Assembly (NCBI GenBank): GCA_027492545.1
Contig: JAPUEL010000035.1
Span: 1-64,000, forward strand
Direction of reading: 5' to 3'
DNA: 64,000 bases
Origin: Propionibacteriaceae bacterium
Lineage (GTDB): Bacteria; Actinomycetota; Actinomycetes; Propionibacteriales; Propionibacteriaceae
Below the pieces are notes generated by a model that saw nothing but the letters and a program-made list of their open reading frames with translations, had not been told where the DNA came from and did not search any database. Position numbers and translations under genes: made by a program. The stretch's first letter is position 1. Every line of letters starts with the position of its first letter. Of this stretch, positions 37,492-46,127 are shown piece after piece.

Positions 37492-37672
37492 GTGAGCGAG
37501 CCTACAAACGGTGAACCCCTTCAGCCGCATCGCCTGGGCCCATGCGCGTGCCCAGGCAGCGCGGCCGGCCCTGGATTACGTAGAGCAGCGTGGTGATGTC
37601 CCGGGGCCAGGGCCATCGCCACCCGCACCGGAACCTGATCGTCAGGGTCCTCAGCCGTGCCGGGCCGACAGA

Positions 37673-38080
37673 TCAGAACATGCCGTTGGCGTTCTCCGCG
37701 TGGCCGGGCACGACCTGCAGCACGTCCCAGTGCTCGACGACCTTTCCTTCTCCGTCGAGGCGGAAGATGTCGATCCCGGCGTAGTCGCTGTCGCCCGGCC
37801 AGGTCTGGTGGCAGTGCAGCACCACGTAGTCGTCCTCGGCGATCGCCCGCACGAACTCGACCCGCTTGCCGGGATACTCGGCAGCCATCCGCTCGAAGTA
37901 CTCGACGAAGGCCTGCTTGCCGTCGCCCACATGGGGATTGTGTTGGGTGTAGGTGTCGCCGGCGTAGCGCTCGATCGCCTCGGCCGGCCGGCACTGGTTG
38001 AACATGAGGTCGTAGAACTCCTGCACGTTCCGCTTGTTCATCTGCTCGCGCTCGTTCCCAGACACCTGCGCACCTTCCAT
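37673..38080 (-). CDS. SnoaL/NTF2-like polyketide cyclase-family protein
   Basis: 135 residues. [40 protein letters not shown] is the typical start of the SnoaL-like NTF2 fold, with HWDVLQ near the end. Such proteins bind or isomerise small molecules; the function is unassigned. An internal ATG at 38041 is an alternative start. Confidence 0.82.
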   Translation of the reverse strand: MEGAQVSGNEREQMNKRNVQEFYDLMFNQCRPAEAIERYAGDTYTQHNPHVGDGKQAFVEYFERMAAEYPGKRVEFVRAIAEDDYVVLHCHQTWPGDSDYAGIDIFRLDGEGKVVEHWDVLQVVPGHAENANGMF

Positions 38081-38139
38081 GACTCGATTACCCAGCAAAC
38101 CCCTCGTCGGCTCGGCATATTCCGCCAGTAGCGCGCAGC

Positions 38140-38223
38140 GCCCTGCAACTTGCTACCTACTACCTATACGACGGTTCTGTGTATATGCGCAGAAGCCGCC
38201 GTATAGGTAGCAAGTTGCAGGGC
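38140..38223. repeat. Long imperfect hairpin with a shared palindromic core
   Basis: The right arm (38196-38223, ending in GTTGCAGGGC) pairs with the left arm (38140-38174), which holds an extra TACTACC-like insertion. The loop contains CTGTGTATATGCGCAG (38177-38192), a variant of the palindrome core at 35111-35126. It lies between an NTF2-like gene and a GNAT gene, with no coding sense. Confidence 0.75.
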
Positions 38224-38378
38224 GAACCCGAGGGGTCGAGGGTCCTGAGCCCCAGGATGGCCCGACCAGGGCCCTCGGGGGCTCAGCCAGACCCCCTGAT
38301 GGGGACAAGTGCTCGTGTCGCCGTCGGCTCGTGCGGATGTGCGCGCCGGTCCCGGCTGTCGCGTGGTAGGTGTTGACC

Positions 38379-38969
38379 ATGACGATCCTCGACGCAACGA
38401 CTCTCAGTGGCAGCCTGGTCAGGCTGGAGCCCCTCAGCGACGCGCACGTCGACGGCTTGCGCGAGGCGGTGCAGGACGGCCGCATCCACGACCTGTGGTA
38501 CACCTCAGCCCCCACGCCCGGGGAGATGGCGGCCGATGTCGCGGCCAAGCGGGAGCAGGGGGACCGTGGGTTGATGCTGCCGTTCGCCATCCGCAGGCTG
38601 GACGACGGTCGGCTGATCGGAGTGACCACCTTCTGCAACCCCCTCCCGTCGGTGCCCGCGGTGGAGATCGGCTACACCTGGCAGGCGGCGTCCGCGCACG
38701 GCACGGGCACGAACAGGGACGCGAAGTTGCTGATGCTGACCCACGCCTTCGAACAGTGGGGCTGCCGGCGTGTGTGCTTCCGGGCGACGTGGTTCAATCA
38801 TCAGTCGCGACGGGCGATCGAACGTCTCGGGGCCGTGTTCGAGGGGCGCATCCGCAACGACCGCATCCTGCGCACCGGGGAAGTGACAGACACCGCGCAG
38901 TACTCGATCACCGACGGCGACTGGCCCGCCGTCAGACGGCACCTCCACCACCTCCTCGACAGTCGGTGA
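38379..38969 (+). CDS. GNAT-family N-acetyltransferase
   Basis: 196 residues of the RimJ/RimL type: VRLEPLSDAHVDGLREA at the start, VEIGYTWQAASAHGTGTNRDAKLLML as the acetyl-CoA region, and NHQSRRAIERLGAVFEGRIR near the end. It transfers an acetyl group to an unknown amine. ATG 38379 is preferred over GTG 38370. Confidence 0.87.
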   Translation: MTILDATTLSGSLVRLEPLSDAHVDGLREAVQDGRIHDLWYTSAPTPGEMAADVAAKREQGDRGLMLPFAIRRLDDGRLIGVTTFCNPLPSVPAVEIGYTWQAASAHGTGTNRDAKLLMLTHAFEQWGCRRVCFRATWFNHQSRRAIERLGAVFEGRIRNDRILRTGEVTDTAQYSITDGDWPAVRRHLHHLLDSR

Positions 38970-38993
38970 CTCCAGGCGGAGGCCCCGGGAGGT

Positions 38994-39158
38994 TCAGTCG
39001 GTGGGCTCGATCCGGGGCGGATGCTCTGCCACACAGAAGAGGTTGCCCTCTGGATCGGACAGGGTGGTCCACTGCACGTGCGGCACCTCGTCGAGGACGT
39101 CCCAACAGAAGCTGGCGCCCAAGCCCAGGAGGCGTTCGACCTCGACGGCGTGGCTGAG
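38994..39158 (-). pseudogene. C-terminal remnant of a VOC/glyoxalase-like gene
   Basis: Directly behind the yeiH TAG, and in the same frame, about 52 codons read VERLLGLGASFCWDVLDEVPHV..TTLSDPEGNLFCVAEHPP and end at TGA 38994. This is the last half of a VOC-domain protein (DPEGNLFCVAE is the usual ending). There is no start codon or N-terminal half, so a deletion probably joined it to yeiH. Confidence 0.7.
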
Positions 39159-40157
39159 CTAAGCGATCGCGACCGCGCCCGCCAGGCCGATGGTGCCAAT
39201 GAGGAGGGTCGCGGCGGCGCCCAGGAGGAGCGGCTTGCGGCCGACGTTGGCCAGGGCGCGCAGGTCCACGCCCAACCCGAGGGCGAACATCGCCGCCGCG
39301 AGCAGCAACTGCTGCACATGCCCCAGGGTCGTGAGGGCAGGCTCTGGTATGAGCCCCGTGGTGCGCGCCGCCATGGCGAAGAGGAAGCCGACGACGAACA
39401 GCGGGACCACGGGAGGCAGCCGTACGTCTCGACCCTCGTGGCCGGGCAACCGCCGGAGGCGCCGGCGCTCCCGGACCGCGAGCACCCCCATCACGGGGGC
39501 CAGCAGGGCCACCCGGGCGAGCTTGACCGTGACCGCCACCGCGAGCGCCTCGGCTCCCACCAGGCCGGCGGCGGCGACCACCTGCGCCACCTCGTGGGTT
39601 GAGGCGCCGATCCACACCCCGGCGACGGTGGGCGTCAGGCCGAGGAGCGCGGCCAGCAGCGGCAGCGCCACGATCATCCCGGTGCCGAACACCACCACCA
39701 GCGCCACGGCAGTGGCCACCTCCTCCTCGTCGGAATCGGTGACGCCCTCGGCCGCCGCGACCGCCGCCGCCCCGCAGATCGAGAACCCTGCGGCCACCAA
39801 CAGCGACTGCTCGGCGCCCAGCCCGAGGCGTCTACCCAGCCAGGCGGTGGCGGCGAAGGTGACGCCCACCGCCGTCGCGACGAGCACCAGTGTCGCGGGG
39901 CCTAGCCCGGCCACAGTCAGCAGCGACACCTGCAGCCCCAGCAGCACGATCCCCACCCGCAGGAGCTGCCGGCCGGCCAGCCCCACCCCCGGAGCCCAGG
40001 AAGCGGTCGTGCCGCGCGCCGTCCGCCACGCGACGCCGGCGAGGATCGCCACCAGCAGAGGGCTCGCGATCGGCACCACCGTGTTCACCGCGACCGATGC
40101 GACGGCGGCCGCCAGGCAGGCGGCCAGCCCGGGGGCGATGGCGCGGAGGAAGTTCAC
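39159..40157 (-). CDS. yeiH: YeiH-family putative sulfate exporter
   Basis: 332 residues with about ten membrane helices. Family motifs such as GIVLLGLQVSL, GFSICGAAAVAAAEGV and GASTHEVAQVVAAAGLVG are present. GTG 40157 begins just before the first helix. Divergent from a LysR gene, as E. coli yeiH is from yeiE. The last residue is followed at once by a VOC remnant, so its C-terminus may be slightly altered. Confidence 0.85.
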   Translation of the reverse strand: MNFLRAIAPGLAACLAAAVASVAVNTVVPIASPLLVAILAGVAWRTARGTTASWAPGVGLAGRQLLRVGIVLLGLQVSLLTVAGLGPATLVLVATAVGVTFAATAWLGRRLGLGAEQSLLVAAGFSICGAAAVAAAEGVTDSDEEEVATAVALVVVFGTGMIVALPLLAALLGLTPTVAGVWIGASTHEVAQVVAAAGLVGAEALAVAVTVKLARVALLAPVMGVLAVRERRRLRRLPGHEGRDVRLPPVVPLFVVGFLFAMAARTTGLIPEPALTTLGHVQQLLLAAAMFALGLGVDLRALANVGRKPLLLGAAATLLIGTIGLAGAVAIA

Positions 40158-40213
40158 TCCACTACCGTGCGCCGGATCAGTCGCGCGGCGGTAACCCGTT
40201 CGGGACAGCAACC

Positions 40214-40230
40214 CATATGATCGCGATATG
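40214..40230. promoter_or_regulatory. Candidate LysR-type operator
   Basis: CATATGATCGCGATATG: ATAT halves separated by seven bases, matching the T-N11-A style of LysR sites, in the 70-base spacer between yeiH and the LysR gene and overlapping the LysR start. Confidence 0.45.
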
Positions 40231-41154
40231 ACCACCCATTCTCCCGACGAGCCGGGCCTGCCTGCCCTGCGGCTGCTCGTCGCCGTGGCCGAGCAGGGCT
40301 CCCTGGGTGCCGCGGCCCGGGAGATCGGCATGGCGCAGTCCAACGCGAGCCGCGCCCTGGCCGGGCTTGAGCGACGACTCGGGTTCGCCGTCGTGCACCG
40401 CAGCGCAGCAGGCTCCGACGTCACCCCCGAGGGCGCGCTGGTGGTGGGCTGGGCGCGGGAGGTGGTCGAAGCCATGGACCGGCTCATGGCGGGCGCCGGC
40501 GCGGTGACGGCCAGCGCCGGGGGAGCGGTGACGGTGGCGGCGAGCATGACGATCGCCGAGTACCTGGCGCCCGTGTGGCTTGCGGCGCTGAGGCGCGTGC
40601 ACGCCGACGCCGCCGTCTCGCTGGAGATCCTCAACTCCGACGCGGTGATCGAGGCGGTGCGTCACGCGCGGGTCGCGGTCGGGTTCGTCGAGTCGCCGGA
40701 CGTGCCCGACGACGTGTCGAGCCGGCTGGTGGGCCGCGACCGGCTGATGGTGATCATCCCGCCGGAGCACCCGTGGGCCGAGCGTCGCGGGGCGCTGACG
40801 GTCTCGGAGTTGGCCGCCACTCCGCTGGTCGAGCGGGAGCCCGGCTCGGGGACCCGTCGCTTCCTCGACCGGGCGGCCGCGTCCGCGGGGGTGCCGGCGC
40901 GGGCCACGCCGGTGGCGCAGTTGTCGAGCAACGCCGCCATCGTGGCCGCGGTTGCCGCCGGGCTCGGCCCCGCCGTGTTGAGCAACCACGCCGTCCGCGG
41001 CGCGCTCATGGACGGCAGAGTGCTCGCGGTCCCCGTCGAGGGTGGACAGATCGAGCGGGAGCTGCGCGCCGTGTGGATGGGCGCACCGCCGCGCGGCGTC
41101 GCCGGGCGCCTGGTCGACGTGGCCGCGTCAACGCAGACCTCCACCGGTCCCTGA
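40228..41154 (+). CDS. LysR-family transcriptional regulator
   Basis: 308 residues. The N-terminal winged helix (ALRLLVAVAEQGSLGAAAREIGMAQSNASRALAGLERRLG) and a LysR substrate-binding domain are clear. Divergent partner of yeiH, so likely a YeiE-like regulator of that exporter and of itself. Confidence 0.9.
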   Translation: MTTHSPDEPGLPALRLLVAVAEQGSLGAAAREIGMAQSNASRALAGLERRLGFAVVHRSAAGSDVTPEGALVVGWAREVVEAMDRLMAGAGAVTASAGGAVTVAASMTIAEYLAPVWLAALRRVHADAAVSLEILNSDAVIEAVRHARVAVGFVESPDVPDDVSSRLVGRDRLMVIIPPEHPWAERRGALTVSELAATPLVEREPGSGTRRFLDRAAASAGVPARATPVAQLSSNAAIVAAVAAGLGPAVLSNHAVRGALMDGRVLAVPVEGGQIERELRAVWMGAPPRGVAGRLVDVAASTQTSTGP

Positions 41155-41227
41155 AGGAGGGCTGCCCGCGTAGCGGCGTGGCCCGATGCGAAGGGTCGTG
41201 GCTCGCTCCATCGAGCGAGACTGATTG

Positions 41228-41872
41228 TCAGTTGGTTGGGTTACGACCCTTCGAGACGCCCACGCGCCTTCGGCGGTGGGGCCCACAGGGAGCGGTGGTG
41301 GTGCGGAATCCGGTGGGGCGGATGGGTCTCGCCGGGACGCCCGCGACAATCATGTCCGGCTCCACGTCCTTCGTGACGACCGAGCCGGCACCGATCACGG
41401 CACCGTCGCCGATGGTCACCCCCGGGACGACTGTCACGCTCGCGCCGAACCACACCTTGCGACCGACGACGATGGGCGCCGGGACCATGTCTCCGCGCCG
41501 GTCCGGATCCATCGCGTGGTTGATGGTGGTGAAGGTGCAGCCGTGCCCGATGAGGGTGTCGTCGCCGATGGTGATGCCGCCGGTGTCCTGGAACCGGCAC
41601 CCCATGTTGATGAACACGCGCTTGCCCAGCGTGAGGTTCCTGCCGAACTCGCTGTAGAACGGCGGGAACACCGTCACCGACTCGTCGACAGGCCCGCCGA
41701 TCAGCCGCGACAGGAGAGCGCGCACCTCATCGGCGGACCGGTACGCGTTGTTGAGCTCCGCCGTGATCCGCAGCGCCTCCTCCGAGGCCCCGATCATGAA
41801 CCGGTGGAGCTCCGAGCCGCTCTCAATCAGCTGCCGGCGTTCGACGTGGGCGAGGAGGTCCGTCATGTCCAT
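41228..41872 (-). CDS. Maltose/galactoside O-acetyltransferase-like hexapeptide protein
   Basis: 214 residues. Hexapeptide repeats (GGITIGDDTLIGHGC, VVPGVTIGDGAVIGAGSVVTKDV) form a left-handed beta helix of the Maa/LacA/NodL family. The catalytic His is in TINHAMDPDRRGD. It acetylates a sugar or similar acceptor. The C-terminal 20 residues after RPTGFR are basic and unusual. ATG 41872 and 41866 are both possible starts. The gene lies 15 bases beyond the cupin gene. Confidence 0.85.
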   Translation of the reverse strand: MDMTDLLAHVERRQLIESGSELHRFMIGASEEALRITAELNNAYRSADEVRALLSRLIGGPVDESVTVFPPFYSEFGRNLTLGKRVFINMGCRFQDTGGITIGDDTLIGHGCTFTTINHAMDPDRRGDMVPAPIVVGRKVWFGASVTVVPGVTIGDGAVIGAGSVVTKDVEPDMIVAGVPARPIRPTGFRTTTAPCGPHRRRRVGVSKGRNPTN

Positions 41873-41887
41873 GTCGTCACCGTCCTG

Positions 41888-42283
41888 TCAGGCGCGATAC
41901 TCGTCGTCGGTCACGTGTTCGAGCCACGTGACCACCTCGCCCTGGTCGTCGGCCTCGTGGATGGCGACGTGCGCCATGAACCGGTCAGCGGTGGCGCCGT
42001 GCCAGTGCTCCTCGTTCGGCTCGATGTAGACCACGTCGCCCGGGCGGATCTCCTGCACCTCGCCGCCGCGGCGGGCGACATACCCGATGCCGTCGGTGAC
42101 GTACAGGGTCTGACCCTTGGGGTGCTTGTGCCAGGCCGTCCTTGCGCCGGGGGTGAACCTGACGTGGGCAGCCCCGATGGCTGTCTGCTCGTCCGGGGTG
42201 CGGATGGCGTCGAGGAAGACGGTGCCGGTGAACCAGTCCGCCGGTCCTTGGGCTGTCTGGCCGCCGCTGTGGGTGATCCTCAT
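41888..42283 (-). CDS. Cupin-domain protein
   Basis: 131 residues. The cupin motifs AWHKHPKGQTLYVTDG and GDVVYIEPNEEHWHGA give the metal-binding His residues. It resembles small carboxymuconolactone-cluster cupins; the substrate is unknown. The ATG overlaps the stop of the VOC gene by four bases, so VOC, cupin and acetyltransferase form one operon. Confidence 0.87.
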   Translation of the reverse strand: MRITHSGGQTAQGPADWFTGTVFLDAIRTPDEQTAIGAAHVRFTPGARTAWHKHPKGQTLYVTDGIGYVARRGGEVQEIRPGDVVYIEPNEEHWHGATADRFMAHVAIHEADDQGEVVTWLEHVTDDEYRA

Positions 42284-42666
42284 GGGGTGACTTCCTTTCG
42301 TGTGTCGGGGTTCTGGACCAGCCGGAGCAGCGAGCCGTCGGGGTCGAGCAGGGCGCCGATCCGCATCCCGGATGGCTCAAGCCTGGGTCGGTGCACGCGC
42401 GGCCAGCCCACCGTCGACTCGGGAACGCCGGCGGTCAGGCACTCGGCGTAGAAGGTGCCCACGTCGTCGAGGCGAAGACATGCTCCGAAGGACGACGTGG
42501 CCGGATCGAGATCCGCGTAGGGAAAGAACTCGAGGACGACGCCGCCCCGCTCGAGGATCAGCCAACCGGAGTCCTGGAAGACGACCGAGAACCCGAGCCG
42601 CGCGTAGAACGTGACCGTCGCGGTGAAGCTGCGCGACGGGAGGTTCGGCGTGGCATGGTCGACCAT
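42280..42666 (-). CDS. VOC-family (glyoxalase/bleomycin-resistance) protein
   Basis: 128 residues. VOC-type beta-alpha-beta repeats (FTATVTFYARLGFSVVFQDSGWLILERGG and MRIGALLDPDGSLLRLVQN) are clear. It resembles bleomycin-resistance proteins, with no specific ligand evident. First gene of a three-gene minus-strand operon. Confidence 0.85.
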   Translation of the reverse strand: MVDHATPNLPSRSFTATVTFYARLGFSVVFQDSGWLILERGGVVLEFFPYADLDPATSSFGACLRLDDVGTFYAECLTAGVPESTVGWPRVHRPRLEPSGMRIGALLDPDGSLLRLVQNPDTRKEVTP

Positions 42667-42802
42667 CCTCGGACCCTAACATCCGGTCTGTGCCTGCAGT
42701 GGGCGTTCAACGGGCACCGTTCGCCGGCGACCCTGCCAGTTGTGGCACTTCGGACAACTACTCTCGTCGCATGAGACCACTGGCACCAGGGGAGCCCGCG
42801 TC

Positions 42803-43324
42803 ATGAGCCACACAGCTGAGGTGTCTCGCCGCCGTCGCCCCCTTGTCGTCGCCGTTGTCGGCACCGTCGTGGTGGTCGCGTACGCGCTGCTCGCGGCCGT
42901 CCAGATCCTTGTGTTGAACCCGCTGGCGGCGGTGCCCGGTGCCGAGCTCTCCCAGATCTACGCCGACGTCTCCGCGGCGGGGGAGTCCATGGGCGCGCCG
43001 CTGGTCCTGGCCGGCCTGGCGGTTGGTCCCGTCGTCGCGGTCGGCCTGCTGTTGCGCGCACGGAGGCGGCCCGACGGGGAGGCTCGGATCGTCGCGGTGC
43101 AGTACCTGGCGCTCGTGGCACTCGGCGCGTTCGGCTACTTCTGGGCCAGCTTCGGACCCGGCATGGCGCTAGCCGACACGTATGGGATCAGTGGCGGAGA
43201 CCACTCGCCGTGGGCCACGCCCCTGCAGGCGGTCAGCGGCGTCGCGTTCGTGGTCTTCCTCATGCAGGCGCCTGGAGCCGTGTCGATGGCGCGCCGTACG
43301 CGTGGCGGCCCGCAGCGCCGCTGA
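42803..43324 (+). CDS. Four-helix membrane protein, function unknown
   Basis: 173 residues with four hydrophobic segments (PLVVAVVGTVVVVAYALLAAV, APLVLAGLAVGPVVAVGLLL, YLALVALGAFGYFWASFG, LQAVSGVAFVVFLMQAPG). The ATG at 42803 follows AGGGGAG by eight bases. No domain is recognised, and both neighbours are transcribed in the other direction. Confidence 0.72.
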   Translation: MSHTAEVSRRRRPLVVAVVGTVVVVAYALLAAVQILVLNPLAAVPGAELSQIYADVSAAGESMGAPLVLAGLAVGPVVAVGLLLRARRRPDGEARIVAVQYLALVALGAFGYFWASFGPGMALADTYGISGGDHSPWATPLQAVSGVAFVVFLMQAPGAVSMARRTRGGPQRR

Positions 43325-43463
43325 AGCCCGATCGTCGATCCACCCTGGGGTGAACCGTCTGAGGCCAGCTGGCGCGTCCGTCACGCCCGCTGCCGTCTGC
43401 GAGGGGAATCGTGGCCTCGCTAATTGTCACGCTCAGGGTCGTACTCGACACTCAGCCTGACAT

Positions 43464-44186
43464 TTAGAGGGTGATGCCGGTGAAGCGGGCGAGTTCGTCG
43501 AGGAGCCGGCGTTGGAAGTCTTCGTCGTGGACCGCGGGGTGCGCCGTGGCAGGGCGTTGGTGGTGCCAGTAGCCGCCGGTGCTCCGGGCTCGGGGGTCAT
43601 CGCTGGTGGCGAGCCATTCCTGGGTGAGGTGTCCGAGGCGCAGGTTGTCGGGGGCTCCGGGTCCGCCCATCCTGGTGGGCACCCAGCCTGGGTCGACGGC
43701 GTTGCTGGGTGTGTCGGGCCACAGCCGGGCCACCGCCATCGCGAGGGTGGTCACGAACAGTTTGCTGTCGGAGTAGTTCCCGGCCCGGGTGCCCGCCCAG
43801 TCGATGTGCGTGAGGTTCGGCCGGCCGCCGCGGTGCATGCCGCTGCTGAGATAGACCAGCCGTTCCGGGCGCAGCATGCAGGCGGTGAGGAGGTAGGGGG
43901 CCACGACGTTGACGGGGATCACTGCTGGTCCCGAGTACACGCCCGCGTTGTGGATGACAGCATCCATCCGGCCCAGCGCGTTCACCTGTTGGGCGACCTG
44001 GCGGGTGTGCGCCATGTCGGCGAGGTCCCCGATCACCAGCTCGGCCCCCCGTTCGAGGAGGTCGCGGACCGCGTCGCGACGATCGGGCTGGCGTACGTGG
44101 ACGACGACATCGTGTCCGGCCCGGAGGAGCTCCTGTGCCGCCGCCCTGCCGAGGCCGTCGGCCGATCCGGTGACCAAGATCCGCAC
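43464..44186 (-). CDS. Short-chain dehydrogenase/reductase
   Basis: 240 residues. ILVTGSADGLG is the cofactor loop and YSDSK the YxxxK catalytic pair, with SSG as the Ser motif. GTG 44186 gives the usual M-R-I-L-V-T-G start; a TTG at 44195 is possible. Substrate unknown. Confidence 0.85.
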   Translation of the reverse strand: MRILVTGSADGLGRAAAQELLRAGHDVVVHVRQPDRRDAVRDLLERGAELVIGDLADMAHTRQVAQQVNALGRMDAVIHNAGVYSGPAVIPVNVVAPYLLTACMLRPERLVYLSSGMHRGGRPNLTHIDWAGTRAGNYSDSKLFVTTLAMAVARLWPDTPSNAVDPGWVPTRMGGPGAPDNLRLGHLTQEWLATSDDPRARSTGGYWHHQRPATAHPAVHDEDFQRRLLDELARFTGITL

Positions 44187-44211
44187 GTCAATCAACCTAC
44201 CCGCATCTTGT

Positions 44212-45279
44212 TCAATCGTTTCCGCTGGGCCTGGCCTGGGTACTCCGGGGCTGACGGGCTGGCCTGCTTGTGGTGAGACGGGCTCCCTGGCGGCGTGACT
44301 CTTTGTAGGTGTCGACGGCTCGTCGGGAGCTGAGCCATTGCCCGTCGCTGCGTTGGTGGGCTTCGAGACGTCCGCGTTGCGCGGCCGCGCGAATGGCGAC
44401 GAGGCTGAGGTCGGCGTCGACGAGGGCCGCGATGGGGACGAGTTTCGCGGGCCCGGCCACGTTGGGGATGATGAAGCGGTTCAGGTTGTCTATCATCCCG
44501 CGGGCGAGGATTTCGCCGAGGGGTCCGACGTCGCCCTTGTCTGCTTGTTGCATGGCCCGCAGGTAGGCGGTTCGCTGTTCCTTGAGGATCACCACCGGCG
44601 GGTGGCCGAGTCTGACGAGCACGAGGTTCAGCGCGAGCCGGCCGGTGCGGCCGTTGCCGTCGATGAACGGGTGGACGCGTTCGAAGTGGTTGTGTGCCTC
44701 GGCTAGCAGTTCGGGCAGGTTGCCGCCGCCGTGCAGTCGGGCCGGGATTGTGTTGGTGGTGGCGACCCATTCGTCTAGGCCTGCGGGTACCAGTGGCCAC
44801 GACGGCGGGGTCATTCCTGCGGTGAAGGGATGGATGTCGTGGCGCCGGAAGTTGCCGGGTGATTCGGCCTCGGTGGCGTCCGGATGGGGGGAGACCTGCC
44901 ACACCGGTGACATGGCCAGGTGGTGGATGTGGCGAACTTCCTGGACGGTGATCAGTGTGTCGGTGGTGCGGTCGCCTGCGCCCATCGCTTCGCGGTAGAC
45001 CCAGGAGGCCGCGTCGCCGTAGCCCTTGACCTCCGTGTACTCCTTGAGTGGCTTTGCGCCGACGGCTCGACCTTGGTCGAGGAGTGTCTCCACCTCGCGC
45101 AGGACCAGGGTGTTGCCTTCCAAGGCTGTGGAGTGGTGGGCTTCCAAGTGCCAGATGTCGGTCCACACGTACGCAGACTCCTCGGGAGAGGGGAGCCCTC
45201 CGAGTCTGGTGCGTAGTTCGGCAAGTTGGCTGTCGAGCCGGGCATAGACAGTGGCCCGCGACGGGCGACCTCGGGCCAT
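44212..45279 (-). CDS. Fic/DOC-family protein, class II (N-terminal inhibitory helix)
   Basis: 355 residues. The Fic motif HPFIDGNGRTGR (residues 203-214) is complete, so AMP or another nucleotide moiety may be transferred to target proteins. The inhibitory motif (S/T)xxxE(G/N) appears upstream as STALEG at residues 50-55, placing it in class II with a built-in inhibitor. The C-terminus (RAAAQRGRLEAHQRSDGQWLSSRRAVDTYKE) resembles a DNA-binding helix-turn-helix. The region before the start carries repeated TTGTTCA motifs. Target unknown. Confidence 0.9.
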   Translation of the reverse strand: MARGRPSRATVYARLDSQLAELRTRLGGLPSPEESAYVWTDIWHLEAHHSTALEGNTLVLREVETLLDQGRAVGAKPLKEYTEVKGYGDAASWVYREAMGAGDRTTDTLITVQEVRHIHHLAMSPVWQVSPHPDATEAESPGNFRRHDIHPFTAGMTPPSWPLVPAGLDEWVATTNTIPARLHGGGNLPELLAEAHNHFERVHPFIDGNGRTGRLALNLVLVRLGHPPVVILKEQRTAYLRAMQQADKGDVGPLGEILARGMIDNLNRFIIPNVAGPAKLVPIAALVDADLSLVAIRAAAQRGRLEAHQRSDGQWLSSRRAVDTYKESRRQGARLTTSRPARQPRSTQARPSGND

Positions 45280-45293
45280 CGTCTCTCCTGACT

Positions 45294-45387
45294 TTGTTCA
45301 CTCAGACGAACAGGAAAATGAACTAAACAAAATCTAGCCCTCCAGGCACCTTGTTCATCGGTTGGCGCCCCGAAATGAATTGAACAA
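45294..45387. promoter_or_regulatory. AT-rich control region of fic with repeated TTGTTCA boxes
   Basis: TTGTTCA at 45294-45300 and 45351-45357, its complement TGAACAA at 45381-45387, and a related TGAACTAAACAAA at 45319-45331. The boxes at 45351 and 45381 form an inverted repeat. They sit just upstream of the fic start and could be operators, perhaps for Fic's own helix-turn-helix. Confidence 0.45.
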
Positions 45388-45513
45388 ACTTCGAGTGAGG
45401 CGAGGCGATCCACGTGCCTGTCTGGGGGTCATGGACGGGTTCAACGCGTCTCTGCAGGCGCATTCTGTGGTCGCATGACACCGGTCGTCCGAGAGAGTCC
45501 GTGGCGTGCTGCG

Positions 45514-45771
45514 CTACCCGTAGTGGTAGCGGCAGGCGGCGATCCGGACCTCGTCGCCGGCGATCTTGTAGACGAGGCGGTGCTCGTCGGTGATTCGTCT
45601 GGACCAGTAGCCAGCGAAATCGTGCTTGAGCGCCTCCGGTTTACCGATGCCTTCGTTGCCGTTGCGTTGGATGTCAGCAAGGAGCGCATTGATCCGCTTG
45701 AGGAGCTTCCGGTCCTGCTCCTGCCACCAGAGGTAGTCGTCCCAGGCGTTCTCATCCCAGACGAGCAGCAC
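45514..45771 (-). CDS. yoeB: YoeB-family mRNA interferase toxin
   Basis: 85 residues. WDDYLWWQEQDRKLLKRINALLADI and the end RRITDEHRLVYKIAGDEVRIAACRYHYG are YoeB/Txe signatures, including the catalytic-region Glu/Arg/His/Tyr. It cleaves mRNA on the ribosome. The GTG start lies one base after the antitoxin stop, so the pair is one operon. Confidence 0.93.
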   Translation of the reverse strand: MLLVWDENAWDDYLWWQEQDRKLLKRINALLADIQRNGNEGIGKPEALKHDFAGYWSRRITDEHRLVYKIAGDEVRIAACRYHYG

Positions 45772-45772
45772 G

Positions 45773-46030
45773 TCAGTCGGTCTCGATCAGATCGTGGGGC
45801 TCACCGCGCCCGGCTTCGAGCCGCTCCATGGCGTCCAGCAGCCGGCGGGCGTTCGCGGGGGAACGCATGAGGTAGGCGGTCTCGCGCAACGACTCGTAGT
45901 CATCGAGCGACACGATCACCACGGGGTCGTGCCCGGCGCGGGTGATGACCACCTCTTCGCGGTCGTTGACGACCGAGTCGAGTACCTCTGCGTATCGTGC
46001 TCGGGATTCCGTGTAGCTCATTGTCTTCAT
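45773..46030 (-). CDS. yefM: YefM/Phd-family antitoxin
   Basis: 85 residues. MKTMSYTESRARYAEVLDSVVNDREEVVITR is the Phd/YefM DNA-binding N-terminus; the C-terminal helix (NARRLLDAMERLEAGR) wraps the toxin. AGGAGG lies six bases before the ATG at 46030. A TGTACA operator overlaps the promoter region. Confidence 0.93.
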   Translation of the reverse strand: MKTMSYTESRARYAEVLDSVVNDREEVVITRAGHDPVVIVSLDDYESLRETAYLMRSPANARRLLDAMERLEAGRGEPHDLIETD

Positions 46031-46040
46031 GGCAGCCTCC

Positions 46041-46058
46041 TGTACAGAAAAGTGTACG
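46041..46058. promoter_or_regulatory. YefM-YoeB operator
   Basis: TGTACA (46041-46046) followed by GTGTAC (46052-46057), so that GTACA and TGTAC form an inverted repeat 11 bases before the yefM ATG. The E. coli YefM-YoeB complex binds palindromes with a TGTACA core, which supports the assignment. Confidence 0.65.
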
Positions 46059-46127
46059 TCCCTCCCGGGACAGCTGACGACCCGGCTCGCGCACATGGGC
46101 GAGCCGGGTCGTTGAGCGAAGCGGCTG

